From Deferribacterales bacterium (GTDB lineage: Bacteria; Chrysiogenota; Deferribacteres; Deferribacterales; JAISNW01): 6,262 nucleotides of DNA. The notes beneath the pieces were generated by a model. The model had not been told where the DNA came from. It did not search any database and worked only from the letters and a program-made list of their open reading frames with translations. The position numbers were made by a program, and so were the translations under genes. The stretch is from assembly GCA_025997275.1 (NCBI GenBank), contig BNUJ01000082.1, positions 1 to 6,262 of the forward strand, in the 5' to 3' direction. Shown here in pieces: positions 1 through 5,592 of the stretch (positions within the stretch are counted from its first letter, which is position 1; each line of letters begins with the position of its first letter).

Positions 1-826
1 CTCTAACACAGTCAATCACATAATCAGGCGTGCTAGCCCCTGCGGTTATCCCAATACTTGTAGTTCCGCACAAACTTTCAGCCAGCAACGCACCGTCACA
101 TTCATCAGCCGACTCTATATGGAACACCCGCTTACACACACTGCGACAAACCTCTGCAAGGTGGACGGTGTTCGCACTGTTCTTGCCGCCAACAATTAAC
201 ATTACATCAACAGTTTTAGCCAGTTTTAATGCAGCATCTTGGCGCAACCTTGTGGCACTGCATATAGTATCTGCCACCTCTATGCTAGCACACTTGCCTC
301 TAATTGCCTCTACTACGCCTGCAAATACAGCTTCGTTTATAGTAGTCTGTGCTACTATACCATATTTATCTCTGTAAGGCAAGCGGTCAATTTGTTCTTT
401 ATCAGACACCACAAAATATTCAGCTCCAGCATAGCTGACTATCCCCCGCACTTCAGGGTGGGAGGCATCTCCAACCACCACTACGGGCAGTCCCTGCCTA
501 GACAAGTGCTCAGTCTGCGCATGAACTTTCTTCACTAGGGGACAAGTTGCATCAATAACTGAACGAACTGTTCCCTCAAGCTCTGCAAACACTTGCCTGT
601 CAACGCCGTGTGCGCGGAGCACAAGCACAGTATCTTTTGTAAGCTCACTAACACTATCAACAGTAGCAATTCCAGCAACTCTTAGCTCATTCACAACGTG
701 TTCGTTATGAATCAACTTTCCCCATGTAGCGACTTTATCATAACTGTTCCTAGCATCGCTTGCCAGCTTTATCGCTCGCTCCACGCCAAAACAAAAGCCG
801 GCATGCTCGGCTATTTCAATTCTCAT
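1..826 (-). CDS. ispH: 4-hydroxy-3-methylbut-2-enyl diphosphate reductase (IspH/LytB), 3' end cut by window edge
   Basis: IspH carries out the last step of the MEP isoprenoid pathway, reducing HMBPP to IPP and DMAPP with a [4Fe-4S] cluster in the cytoplasm. I translated 275 codons from ATG 826-824 with no stop before the window edge. The three cluster cysteines are present: C12 in AGFCFGV, C95 in DATCPLVKK and C189 in DTICSATRLRQ. Substrate-pocket motifs are also intact: H40 (KLIHNE), H73 (RAHGV), H123 (SHPEV), AQTT at 159-162, GGKNSANT at 213-220 and TAGASTPD at 261-268. The TPD motif normally lies close to the C-terminus, so only a few residues are missing unless the protein is fused to something downstream. 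The start lies 10 bases after the cmk stop with only a weak Shine-Dalgarno (TGAG, about 9 bases upstream), which suggests translational coupling to cmk. It is the third gene of the aroA-cmk-ispH operon. Identity is near certain; the true end is unknown. Confidence 0.96.
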   Translation of the reverse strand, partial: MRIEIAEHAGFCFGVERAIKLASDARNSYDKVATWGKLIHNEHVVNELRVAGIATVDSVSELTKDTVLVLRAHGVDRQVFAELEGTVRSVIDATCPLVKKVHAQTEHLSRQGLPVVVVGDASHPEVRGIVSYAGAEYFVVSDKEQIDRLPYRDKYGIVAQTTINEAVFAGVVEAIRGKCASIEVADTICSATRLRQDAALKLAKTVDVMLIVGGKNSANTVHLAEVCRSVCKRVFHIESADECDGALLAESLCGTTSIGITAGASTPDYVIDCVR

Positions 827-836
827 ACGTGCAAAC

Positions 837-1502
837 TCAAATACGTGCTCGGACGAGTTCCTCTATCCTCTCACTAACTTCAAATATTGTCAACTCTGAT
901 GTATCAATTTCGTATGCGTCATCTGCTTTTTTCAGCGGAGCCGTGCTACGTGAGGCGTCTTTGTTGTCGCGCACTATAATGTCAGCCAGTACGTCTTCAT
1001 AGTGAACTTCCTGTCCAACATCGCGCCATTCGCTCATTCTGCGCCGTGCCCGCACCTCTGCTGATGCCGTTAGGAATATTTTAACATCAGCATTAGGTAG
1101 CACCACCGTGCCTATGTCCCTGCCGTCCATTATAATATCATTCTTCCCTGCGATTTCCTGTTGTTTGGTGGTCAATATCGTCCGCACATCTACATTAGAC
1201 GCTACGCCTGACACTATAGCCGTAACATCGGGCGTGCGTATCAGCTTGGTAACGTCAACTTCAGTAGGCTTGCCATAGTCGTATTTTAATGTAAGGGTCT
1301 GTCCGTTATGCCCGAATACAAAATCGGTAAGGCTTAACAGGGCGCATAGCCCGTTAAAATTGAGTTTATACTGCTGTTTCAACCATGCGCTTGCCCTATA
1401 CATAGCCCCTGTGTCAAGGTATATAAATTTAAGGCTTTTAGCCAGCAGTTTTGAAACCGTGCTCTTCCCGCTGCCTGCGGGTCCATCAATAGCTACTTGC
1501 AT
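837..1502 (-). CDS. cmk: (d)CMP kinase, cytidylate kinase
   Basis: Cytidylate kinase phosphorylates CMP and dCMP to the diphosphates with ATP, feeding CTP/dCTP pools and recycling CMP from phospholipid and RNA turnover. The 221-residue product has the usual length of the short bacterial Cmk class. Visible motifs are the P-loop GPAGSGKST (residues 7-15), DTGAMYR (30-36) in the CMP-binding part, DGRDIGTVV (126-134), and the LID/arginine segment RDNKDASRSTAPL (178-190), which contributes nucleotide-binding arginines. The start ATG 1502-1500 is preceded by a strong Shine-Dalgarno, GAGGGAG, a few bases upstream, and sits 13 bases after the aroA stop. Ten bases separate its stop from ispH. The aroA-cmk-ispH order is a known conserved arrangement in several phyla, often followed by rpsA. 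No unusual residues were noticed. Confidence 0.96.
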   Translation of the reverse strand: MQVAIDGPAGSGKSTVSKLLAKSLKFIYLDTGAMYRASAWLKQQYKLNFNGLCALLSLTDFVFGHNGQTLTLKYDYGKPTEVDVTKLIRTPDVTAIVSGVASNVDVRTILTTKQQEIAGKNDIIMDGRDIGTVVLPNADVKIFLTASAEVRARRRMSEWRDVGQEVHYEDVLADIIVRDNKDASRSTAPLKKADDAYEIDTSELTIFEVSERIEELVRARI

Positions 1503-1515
1503 ACGCTCCCTCTAA

Positions 1516-2802
1516 TCATATTATTAGTTTTTCTAAATCTGCTACAAAGTTTGGATATGATACCGCAAGGCTATTGACGCGTGGCATCTGCAAGCCAAAT
1601 CGTTTTGCCAATATCACATTCATCATCGCTATGCGATGGTCGTTAAAATTATTTAATCTAGCATTTATATTAGGCTCTTTGCCAAACAACGGATAAACAA
1701 TCAGCCCATCATCAAATTCTGCAACCTCTGCACCTATAGCACGTAAGTTAAAGACTGTGCTGTGTATCCTATTGGATTCTTTATATTTCAACTCACCAGC
1801 CTGCCGTATCTCCACAGGTTCGCGAGTAAATAAGCCCAACATAGCAAGCAGTGGCAATTCATCTATAGCACGTTGAGAAGAAGCACCAGCTATAAGCCCG
1901 CCCGTTAGTTTATGTTCATTCAGCACACGTACGCAGCCTATAGGTTCGGTGGCACTCTTGTCGGTGGTAACGTTCACTTCTAATTCCGCCCCCCATTGCT
2001 GAAGTATAGATAAAAATTCTGTTCTGGTAGGGTTTAGCCCTACATCGTTCACGTTCAAGCGCGATTCTTCAAACATATGTGCGGCGACTATTATAGTGGC
2101 AGCAGCGGACGCGTCCCCTGGCACTAAGAAGTCTGCAGGTCTCATATCACACGGACCATTTACGACAAGCTTCTCCCCAGAAGAGGAAACAGACACCCCA
2201 TAGAGCGGAAGCATACGTTCGGTGTGGTCGCGTGAACGAATCTGTTCAACATAAGTGCTTACCCCTTCAGTTTGTAGTGCGGCAAGCAGGAAAGCGGACT
2301 TCACCTGAGCACTAGGCACTTCGGATGAATATTGCAAGTTGTGCATTTTAGATGGTCTTATCTCTATAGGCAGTCTGCCGTTGTCTTCTGTGCTGACAAT
2401 ATTAGCCCCCATCTTGATGAGAGGCTCAATTATGCGTGTCATCGGGCGCAGGTTCAGCGAGTCATCGCCAGAAATTTTCACATTTATATTGCGGGGGGCT
2501 AATGCACCAGCTATTAGGCGTGCCGTAGTGCCTGAATTGCCACAAGGTAAAACTAGTGGGTTATTACCAATGTCAGGTGCAACTGCAAATGATTTATAGC
2601 CGTTAGAGACGACATTTATTCGCCCATCAAGTTCGTCTATCTCCGCACCTAACAGGCGAAGCGCATGTATGGTGGAGTCGCAATCAAAGCAGGTCAAAGG
2701 GTTGGCTATCGTTGAACGTCCGCATGCCATAGCGGACATTATCAATGCTCTGTGCGTCATAGATTTATCGGGGACTGGGACGTAAGTGCCATTCAGCTTC
2801 AT
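1516..2802 (-). CDS. aroA: 3-phosphoshikimate 1-carboxyvinyltransferase (EPSP synthase)
   Basis: AroA transfers the enolpyruvyl group of PEP to shikimate 3-phosphate, the sixth step of the shikimate pathway to chorismate; it is cytoplasmic and is the glyphosate target. The 428-residue protein has family length. Motifs in order: DKSMTHRAL (12-20), PEP-binding GNSGTTARL (88-96), SAQVKSAFLLA (164-174), RDHTERML (191-198), PGDASAAA (228-235), DELP with the catalytic Asp at 314, ELKYKESNRI with Glu 342 (337-346), NDHRIAM (387-393) and C-terminal SYPNF (415-419). The GNSGTT form of the PEP loop, rather than GNAGTA, resembles class II or Gram-positive-type enzymes. I start the gene at ATG 2802 rather than the in-frame TTG at 2805, because GAGG at 2810-2813 is 7 bases from the ATG. 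It heads the aroA-cmk-ispH operon and is divergent from the lplT-like gene. Confidence 0.96.
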   Translation of the reverse strand: MKLNGTYVPVPDKSMTHRALIMSAMACGRSTIANPLTCFDCDSTIHALRLLGAEIDELDGRINVVSNGYKSFAVAPDIGNNPLVLPCGNSGTTARLIAGALAPRNINVKISGDDSLNLRPMTRIIEPLIKMGANIVSTEDNGRLPIEIRPSKMHNLQYSSEVPSAQVKSAFLLAALQTEGVSTYVEQIRSRDHTERMLPLYGVSVSSSGEKLVVNGPCDMRPADFLVPGDASAAATIIVAAHMFEESRLNVNDVGLNPTRTEFLSILQQWGAELEVNVTTDKSATEPIGCVRVLNEHKLTGGLIAGASSQRAIDELPLLAMLGLFTREPVEIRQAGELKYKESNRIHSTVFNLRAIGAEVAEFDDGLIVYPLFGKEPNINARLNNFNDHRIAMMNVILAKRFGLQMPRVNSLAVSYPNFVADLEKLII

Positions 2803-2809
2803 CAAAATG

Positions 2810-2813
2810 CCTC
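2810..2813 (-). promoter_or_regulatory. Ribosome binding site of aroA
   Basis: On the minus strand GAGG lies 7 bases before ATG 2802-2800 and only 4 before the in-frame TTG at 2805-2803. The spacing favours the ATG, giving a 428-residue product. Confidence 0.7.
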
Positions 2814-2822
2814 GCTAGTGAG

Positions 2823-2851
2823 ATATTAGCATATCAATATAGCGATTGCAA
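2823..2851 (-). promoter_or_regulatory. Predicted sigma-70-type promoter of aroA-cmk-ispH, with extended -10
   Basis: Read on the minus strand, a -35-like TTGCAA (2851-2846) is followed after exactly 17 bases by TAATAT (2828-2823). TG one base before the -10 (TGC then TAATAT) makes it an extended -10 element, which helps offset a 4-of-6 match in each hexamer. Initiation would fall near 2816, leaving a leader of about 14 bases that barely includes the aroA Shine-Dalgarno. It is the best candidate by eye in the 92-base divergent gap. Confidence 0.5.
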
Positions 2852-2857
2852 TAAAAA

Positions 2858-2886
2858 ACGACAAGTTTGTTTTTTTATGATATAAA
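2858..2886 (+). promoter_or_regulatory. Predicted promoter of the lplT-like gene, possibly giving a leaderless mRNA
   Basis: ACGACA (2858-2863, matching the GACA part of the -35 consensus) and TATAAA (2881-2886, 5 of 6 to the -10 consensus) are separated by 17 bases that include a run of seven T. The expected initiation point, about 7 bases after the -10, is 2892-2895, where the ATG (2895) begins. No Shine-Dalgarno sequence lies before that ATG. The -35 is only 6 bases from the -35 of the divergent aroA promoter, so the two polymerases would compete for the site. The site is an inference from hexamers only. Confidence 0.45.
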
Positions 2887-2894
2887 TAGCTGCG

Positions 2895-4157
2895 ATGAGG
2901 CATTTTTTCTTTACCCGCCGTTTCTTGCCGCTCTTTATCACGCAGTTCTTTGGCGCATTCAGCGACAATGCATTTAAGAATGCGATTGCTATCCTTATAA
3001 CTTATGTATTTGCCAGCAATGACAGTGGGCGGGCGGAAATCCTCGTAACAATATCATCAGGACTATTCATACTCCCGTATTTTTTATTTTCATCGTTGGC
3101 AGGGGAACTAGCTGATAAATATAACAAAGCGAAACTAGCTGTTATCTATAAGATTATTGAAGTAGTGCTGATGTTATTTGGCACAGTGGGTTTTATTATG
3201 CACAACAGCTGGTTTTTGCTACTGCTCTTATTTGCTATGGGGGCGCAATCAACGTTCTTTGGTCCTATCAAATATTCTATACTACCCCAGCAGCTAGAGC
3301 GCAGTGAGCTTATGGCGGGCAATGCTTATGTTGAGGGGAGCACCTTTGTGGCTGTGCTGGTAGGCACAATTACTGGCGGGGTGGTGATATTGCTAGATGA
3401 TGGAATATTGCTTGTGGGGATTATTCTCACGCTGTCAGCTGTTGTTGGCACCATCTCAAGCTACTTTATCAGCTCGGCAGAGGGGCAGTCCCCTGACATA
3501 AAGGTTAAGAAGAATATATTTAGTGAGTCTTACAAGCTGGTGCGACTCGTTATGCAAAATCGCAAAATGAGGTTGTATCTGTTGCTTATTTCGTGGTTTT
3601 GGCTGGTAGGTTCGGTGTTTTTAGCCCAGACTGTCATTTGGGTGCGGCATGTGTTATTTGCTGACCAGACTGTTGTGACGATGTGTATGGCACTATTTTC
3701 TGTGGGAATAGGTGCGGGTTCGGTGTTTTGTAGCAAGCTATCTAGGGGTGAGCCAAACTTTCGCTATGTCTATAGGGCTGCCTTTGCTATGGCGGGGTTA
3801 ATCGCTGCGCTGGTGGTTTCTAGTGGCGTTGTCAGCCCAGCGGCGGAGCTTTATAGTGTAAAAACGTTCCTTGCGCATTGGCACTATCTGCCTATACCGT
3901 TCTTTTTGTTTGCCGTTGCATTTTGTGGCGGGGTCTATACGGTTCCGCTATATACGCTGATGCAACGTGAGGCGACTAGTGGCGTGGTATCGCGGACGGT
4001 GGCAGTCAATAATATATTAAACTCGTTCTTTATGGTGGCATCTGTCGTGCTGGTGGTGCTTATATATACACTAGGTTTCACAGTCAGCCACGTGTTCGCC
4101 CTGCTAGCTATTGCCACCGCGTTCGTAGCGAGTATGGCTTACAGGGGAAGTAAGTAG
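2895..4157 (+). CDS. lplT: MFS transporter of the LplT / Aas N-terminal type (probable lysophospholipid flippase)
   Basis: This 420-residue polytopic membrane protein belongs to the major facilitator superfamily. Its N-terminus (RRFLPLFITQFFGAFSDNAF, residues 8-27) and FFGPIKYSILPQ (121-132) match the LplT family, which flips lysophospholipids across the inner membrane for reacylation. About 12 hydrophobic helices are visible, roughly at 11-40, 48-70, 80-102, 105-125, 150-168, 171-193, 228-250, 260-280, 291-311, 332-356, 367-391 and 397-416. A motif-A-like loop, GELADKYNK, is at 70-78 and a basic cytoplasmic loop at 203-226. In many genomes this domain is fused to a PlsC-like acyltransferase and an acyl-ACP synthetase (Aas); here the protein stops after helix 12, so partners must be elsewhere. 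No other in-frame ATG occurs near the start, and there is no Shine-Dalgarno. It is the only plus-strand gene here and its end overlaps glmM. Family is confident; substrate is inferred. Confidence 0.8.
   Translation: MRHFFFTRRFLPLFITQFFGAFSDNAFKNAIAILITYVFASNDSGRAEILVTISSGLFILPYFLFSSLAGELADKYNKAKLAVIYKIIEVVLMLFGTVGFIMHNSWFLLLLLFAMGAQSTFFGPIKYSILPQQLERSELMAGNAYVEGSTFVAVLVGTITGGVVILLDDGILLVGIILTLSAVVGTISSYFISSAEGQSPDIKVKKNIFSESYKLVRLVMQNRKMRLYLLLISWFWLVGSVFLAQTVIWVRHVLFADQTVVTMCMALFSVGIGAGSVFCSKLSRGEPNFRYVYRAAFAMAGLIAALVVSSGVVSPAAELYSVKTFLAHWHYLPIPFFLFAVAFCGGVYTVPLYTLMQREATSGVVSRTVAVNNILNSFFMVASVVLVVLIYTLGFTVSHVFALLAIATAFVASMAYRGSK
4104..4157. other. 54-base tail-to-tail overlap of lplT-like and glmM coding ends
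   Basis: The last 17 codons plus stop of each gene lie on opposite strands of the same DNA: glmM residues 448-464 against the C-terminal end of the transporter. I see no hairpin followed by a T run on either strand in or next to the overlap, so transcription from each side probably runs into the other gene. The GlmM tail it encodes is polar and lies beyond the conserved domain. Confidence 0.9.
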
Positions 4158-5498
4158 AGCATCTATCTCTGACTTAGCGCATTCGGCTATCTTGTGTGCC
4201 TCGCACTCTATTAGGTTGCTGTCTTGCCCTTCTAGCATAACGCGTAGCTTATTTTCTGTGCCAGAGTAGCGCACTAGCACCCGTCCGTCTCCGCTTAATT
4301 CTGCCTCTGTATCTTTTATCAACTTTGTGGTTTTAGTCAACTCTTCTAGCGGAATTTTCTTTGCCACCTCCATATTTACTAATAATTGCGGATAGGTTTC
4401 TATGGATTTTGTCAGCTCATTTAGCGGCTTTTGTTGCCAAACCATTACTTTTAGGAGTTGCAATGCACTAATCAGTCCATCGCCCGTAGTGTTGTAGTCT
4501 GAAAAGATTAAATGTCCCGATTGCTCCCCGCCAAGGTTTAACTTGCGAGCTTTCATCATCTCAAGCACGTATCTATCGCCTACCTGCGCCCTCTTTACGT
4601 CTATACCTTGTTTTTTCAATGAGTTTATAAAGCCTTGATTGCTCATTACCGTGCCGACAATTGTATCGTTTGCAAGTTTCATCCGTTTCTTCATATCAAT
4701 AGCGCAGACGCCCATTATAAAATCGCCATCTACAATGTTGCCTTCGCTGTCGCACACTATCAGCCTATCGCCGTCCCCGTCAAACGATATGCCGATGTCT
4801 GCACCTGTGCCTACAACCATTCTAGCCATAGTCTGCGGGTATGTTGAACCGCAGTTATCGTTAATATTAGTGCCATTGGGTTTGTCATTTATTACTATCA
4901 CATCTGCGCCCAGTTCTTCAATAGCCAGCGGAGCAACCTTATATGTCGCCCCATTAGCGCAGTCAACTACTATCTTTAAGCCTTTTAAGTCTAAATTGGT
5001 GCTGAATGTTGATTTAGCAAATTCAATATATCGTCCGACAGCTGTCTCTATGCGAGTAGCCTTGCCTACTCTATCCATACTGCTAGAAACGCCGGTGTCT
5101 ATCATCTGTTCTAGTTCTAGCTCTACCTCATCGGGCAGTTTATAACCAGAGGCATCAAAAAACTTGATTCCGTTATCGTAATACGGATTATGCGAGGCGG
5201 AGATTACCGTGCCCGCAGCCGCACGGATACTACGTGTCATAAATGCTATGGCTGGGGTCGGCAGAGCACCTACCAGCACTGCATCCACACCCTGTGAGCA
5301 GATACCAGACGCAAGTGCAAACTCAAACATATAGCACGATAGTCTAGTATCTTTGCCAATGACTATTTGACGCGGATATGGCGTGCTATCGGCAATTTTA
5401 CGTCCTATAGCTTGCCCCAGTTTCAGGGCAAAATCAGCCGTCATAGGTGCTTCATTCGCCCTGCCACGCACGCCATCGGTGCCGAAATATTTTCTCAT
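4104..5498 (-). CDS. glmM: Phosphoglucosamine mutase
   Basis: GlmM converts glucosamine-6-phosphate to glucosamine-1-phosphate on the way to UDP-GlcNAc for peptidoglycan and, where present, LPS. The 464 residues contain the four expected landmarks of the alpha-D-phosphohexomutase family: N-terminal KYFGTDGVRG (3-12), the phosphoserine loop TVISASHNP with Ser 102, the metal-binding DGDGDR (240-245), the sugar-binding GGEQSGH (323-329) and phosphate-binding RYSGTENKLR (410-419). AGG at 5505-5507, 6 bases from ATG 5498, supports the start, and it overlaps the stop of the preceding 28-codon ORF by two bases. The protein is slightly long: residues 448-464 form a polar tail encoded opposite the end of the neighbouring transporter gene. 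In studied Bacillota GlmM binds CdaA and lowers c-di-AMP synthesis; the proximity to cdaA here fits that link, but interaction is not shown by sequence. Confidence 0.97.
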   Translation of the reverse strand: MRKYFGTDGVRGRANEAPMTADFALKLGQAIGRKIADSTPYPRQIVIGKDTRLSCYMFEFALASGICSQGVDAVLVGALPTPAIAFMTRSIRAAAGTVISASHNPYYDNGIKFFDASGYKLPDEVELELEQMIDTGVSSSMDRVGKATRIETAVGRYIEFAKSTFSTNLDLKGLKIVVDCANGATYKVAPLAIEELGADVIVINDKPNGTNINDNCGSTYPQTMARMVVGTGADIGISFDGDGDRLIVCDSEGNIVDGDFIMGVCAIDMKKRMKLANDTIVGTVMSNQGFINSLKKQGIDVKRAQVGDRYVLEMMKARKLNLGGEQSGHLIFSDYNTTGDGLISALQLLKVMVWQQKPLNELTKSIETYPQLLVNMEVAKKIPLEELTKTTKLIKDTEAELSGDGRVLVRYSGTENKLRVMLEGQDSNLIECEAHKIAECAKSEIDALLTSPVSHTRYERGGNS

Positions 5499-5505
5499 AA
5501 TGAAC

Positions 5506-5592
5506 CTAGCGCAACAATTCGCCGAGCGTTACATACGCCCACAAGACAACGCTTATAAGAGTGCTGACTAATAGCAACAACTTATCATTCAT
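5506..5592 (-). CDS. 28-residue single-helix ORF in the cdaR position; probable anchor-only CdaR (YbbR) or its remnant
   Basis: The frame opens at ATG 5592-5590, inside the last codons of cdaA (8-base overlap), and ends at TAG 5508-5506, seven bases before glmM. The product begins MNDKLLLLVSTL and ends VVLWAYVTLGELLR: a short polar start, about 18 hydrophobic residues and a short tail. CdaR proteins start with a short cytoplasmic stretch and one helix ending in a pattern like LLWxYV, followed by several extracytoplasmic YbbR domains. Helix, LWAYV pattern and location between cdaA and glmM all agree; every YbbR domain is absent and there is no room for one. Only a weak GGT-type sequence precedes the ATG, so translation probably depends on coupling to cdaA. 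It may be a working membrane microprotein that still contacts CdaA, or what is left after an in-operon deletion. A chance ORF cannot be excluded at this length. Confidence 0.6.
   Translation of the reverse strand: MNDKLLLLVSTLISVVLWAYVTLGELLR

Noticed and set aside
30..377. 115-codon plus-strand open frame opposite ispH
   Set aside because: It lies antisense to conserved IspH motifs (GGKNSANT, DTICSATRLRQ), and its Ala/Ser/Thr-rich product resembles no family.
2339..2599. 86-codon plus-strand open frame inside aroA
   Set aside because: Opposite the GNSGTTARL region of EPSP synthase; no ribosome site or motif, explained by the antisense of the real gene.
2803..2805. In-frame TTG as the aroA start
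   Set aside because: It is immediately followed by ATG, and the GAGG ribosome site has better spacing (7 versus 4 bases) to the ATG.
2853..2876. A-run, short spacer, T-run (AAAAAAC ... GTTTTTTT) that could look like a terminator
   Set aside because: The stem would be almost all A-T pairs with little GC core, and it lies between two divergent starts, where no transcript needs to end. It is better read as AT-rich promoter DNA.
4080..4180. Search for a terminator between the convergent genes
   Set aside because: Short inverted pieces such as GCTAGC occur, but no stable hairpin with a following T run was found on either strand.
4639..5145. 168-codon plus-strand open frame inside glmM
   Set aside because: It is antisense to the well-conserved core of glmM, including the DGDGDR region, has a low-complexity Ser/Pro/Ile-rich product and no recognisable motif. 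It is a shadow frame.
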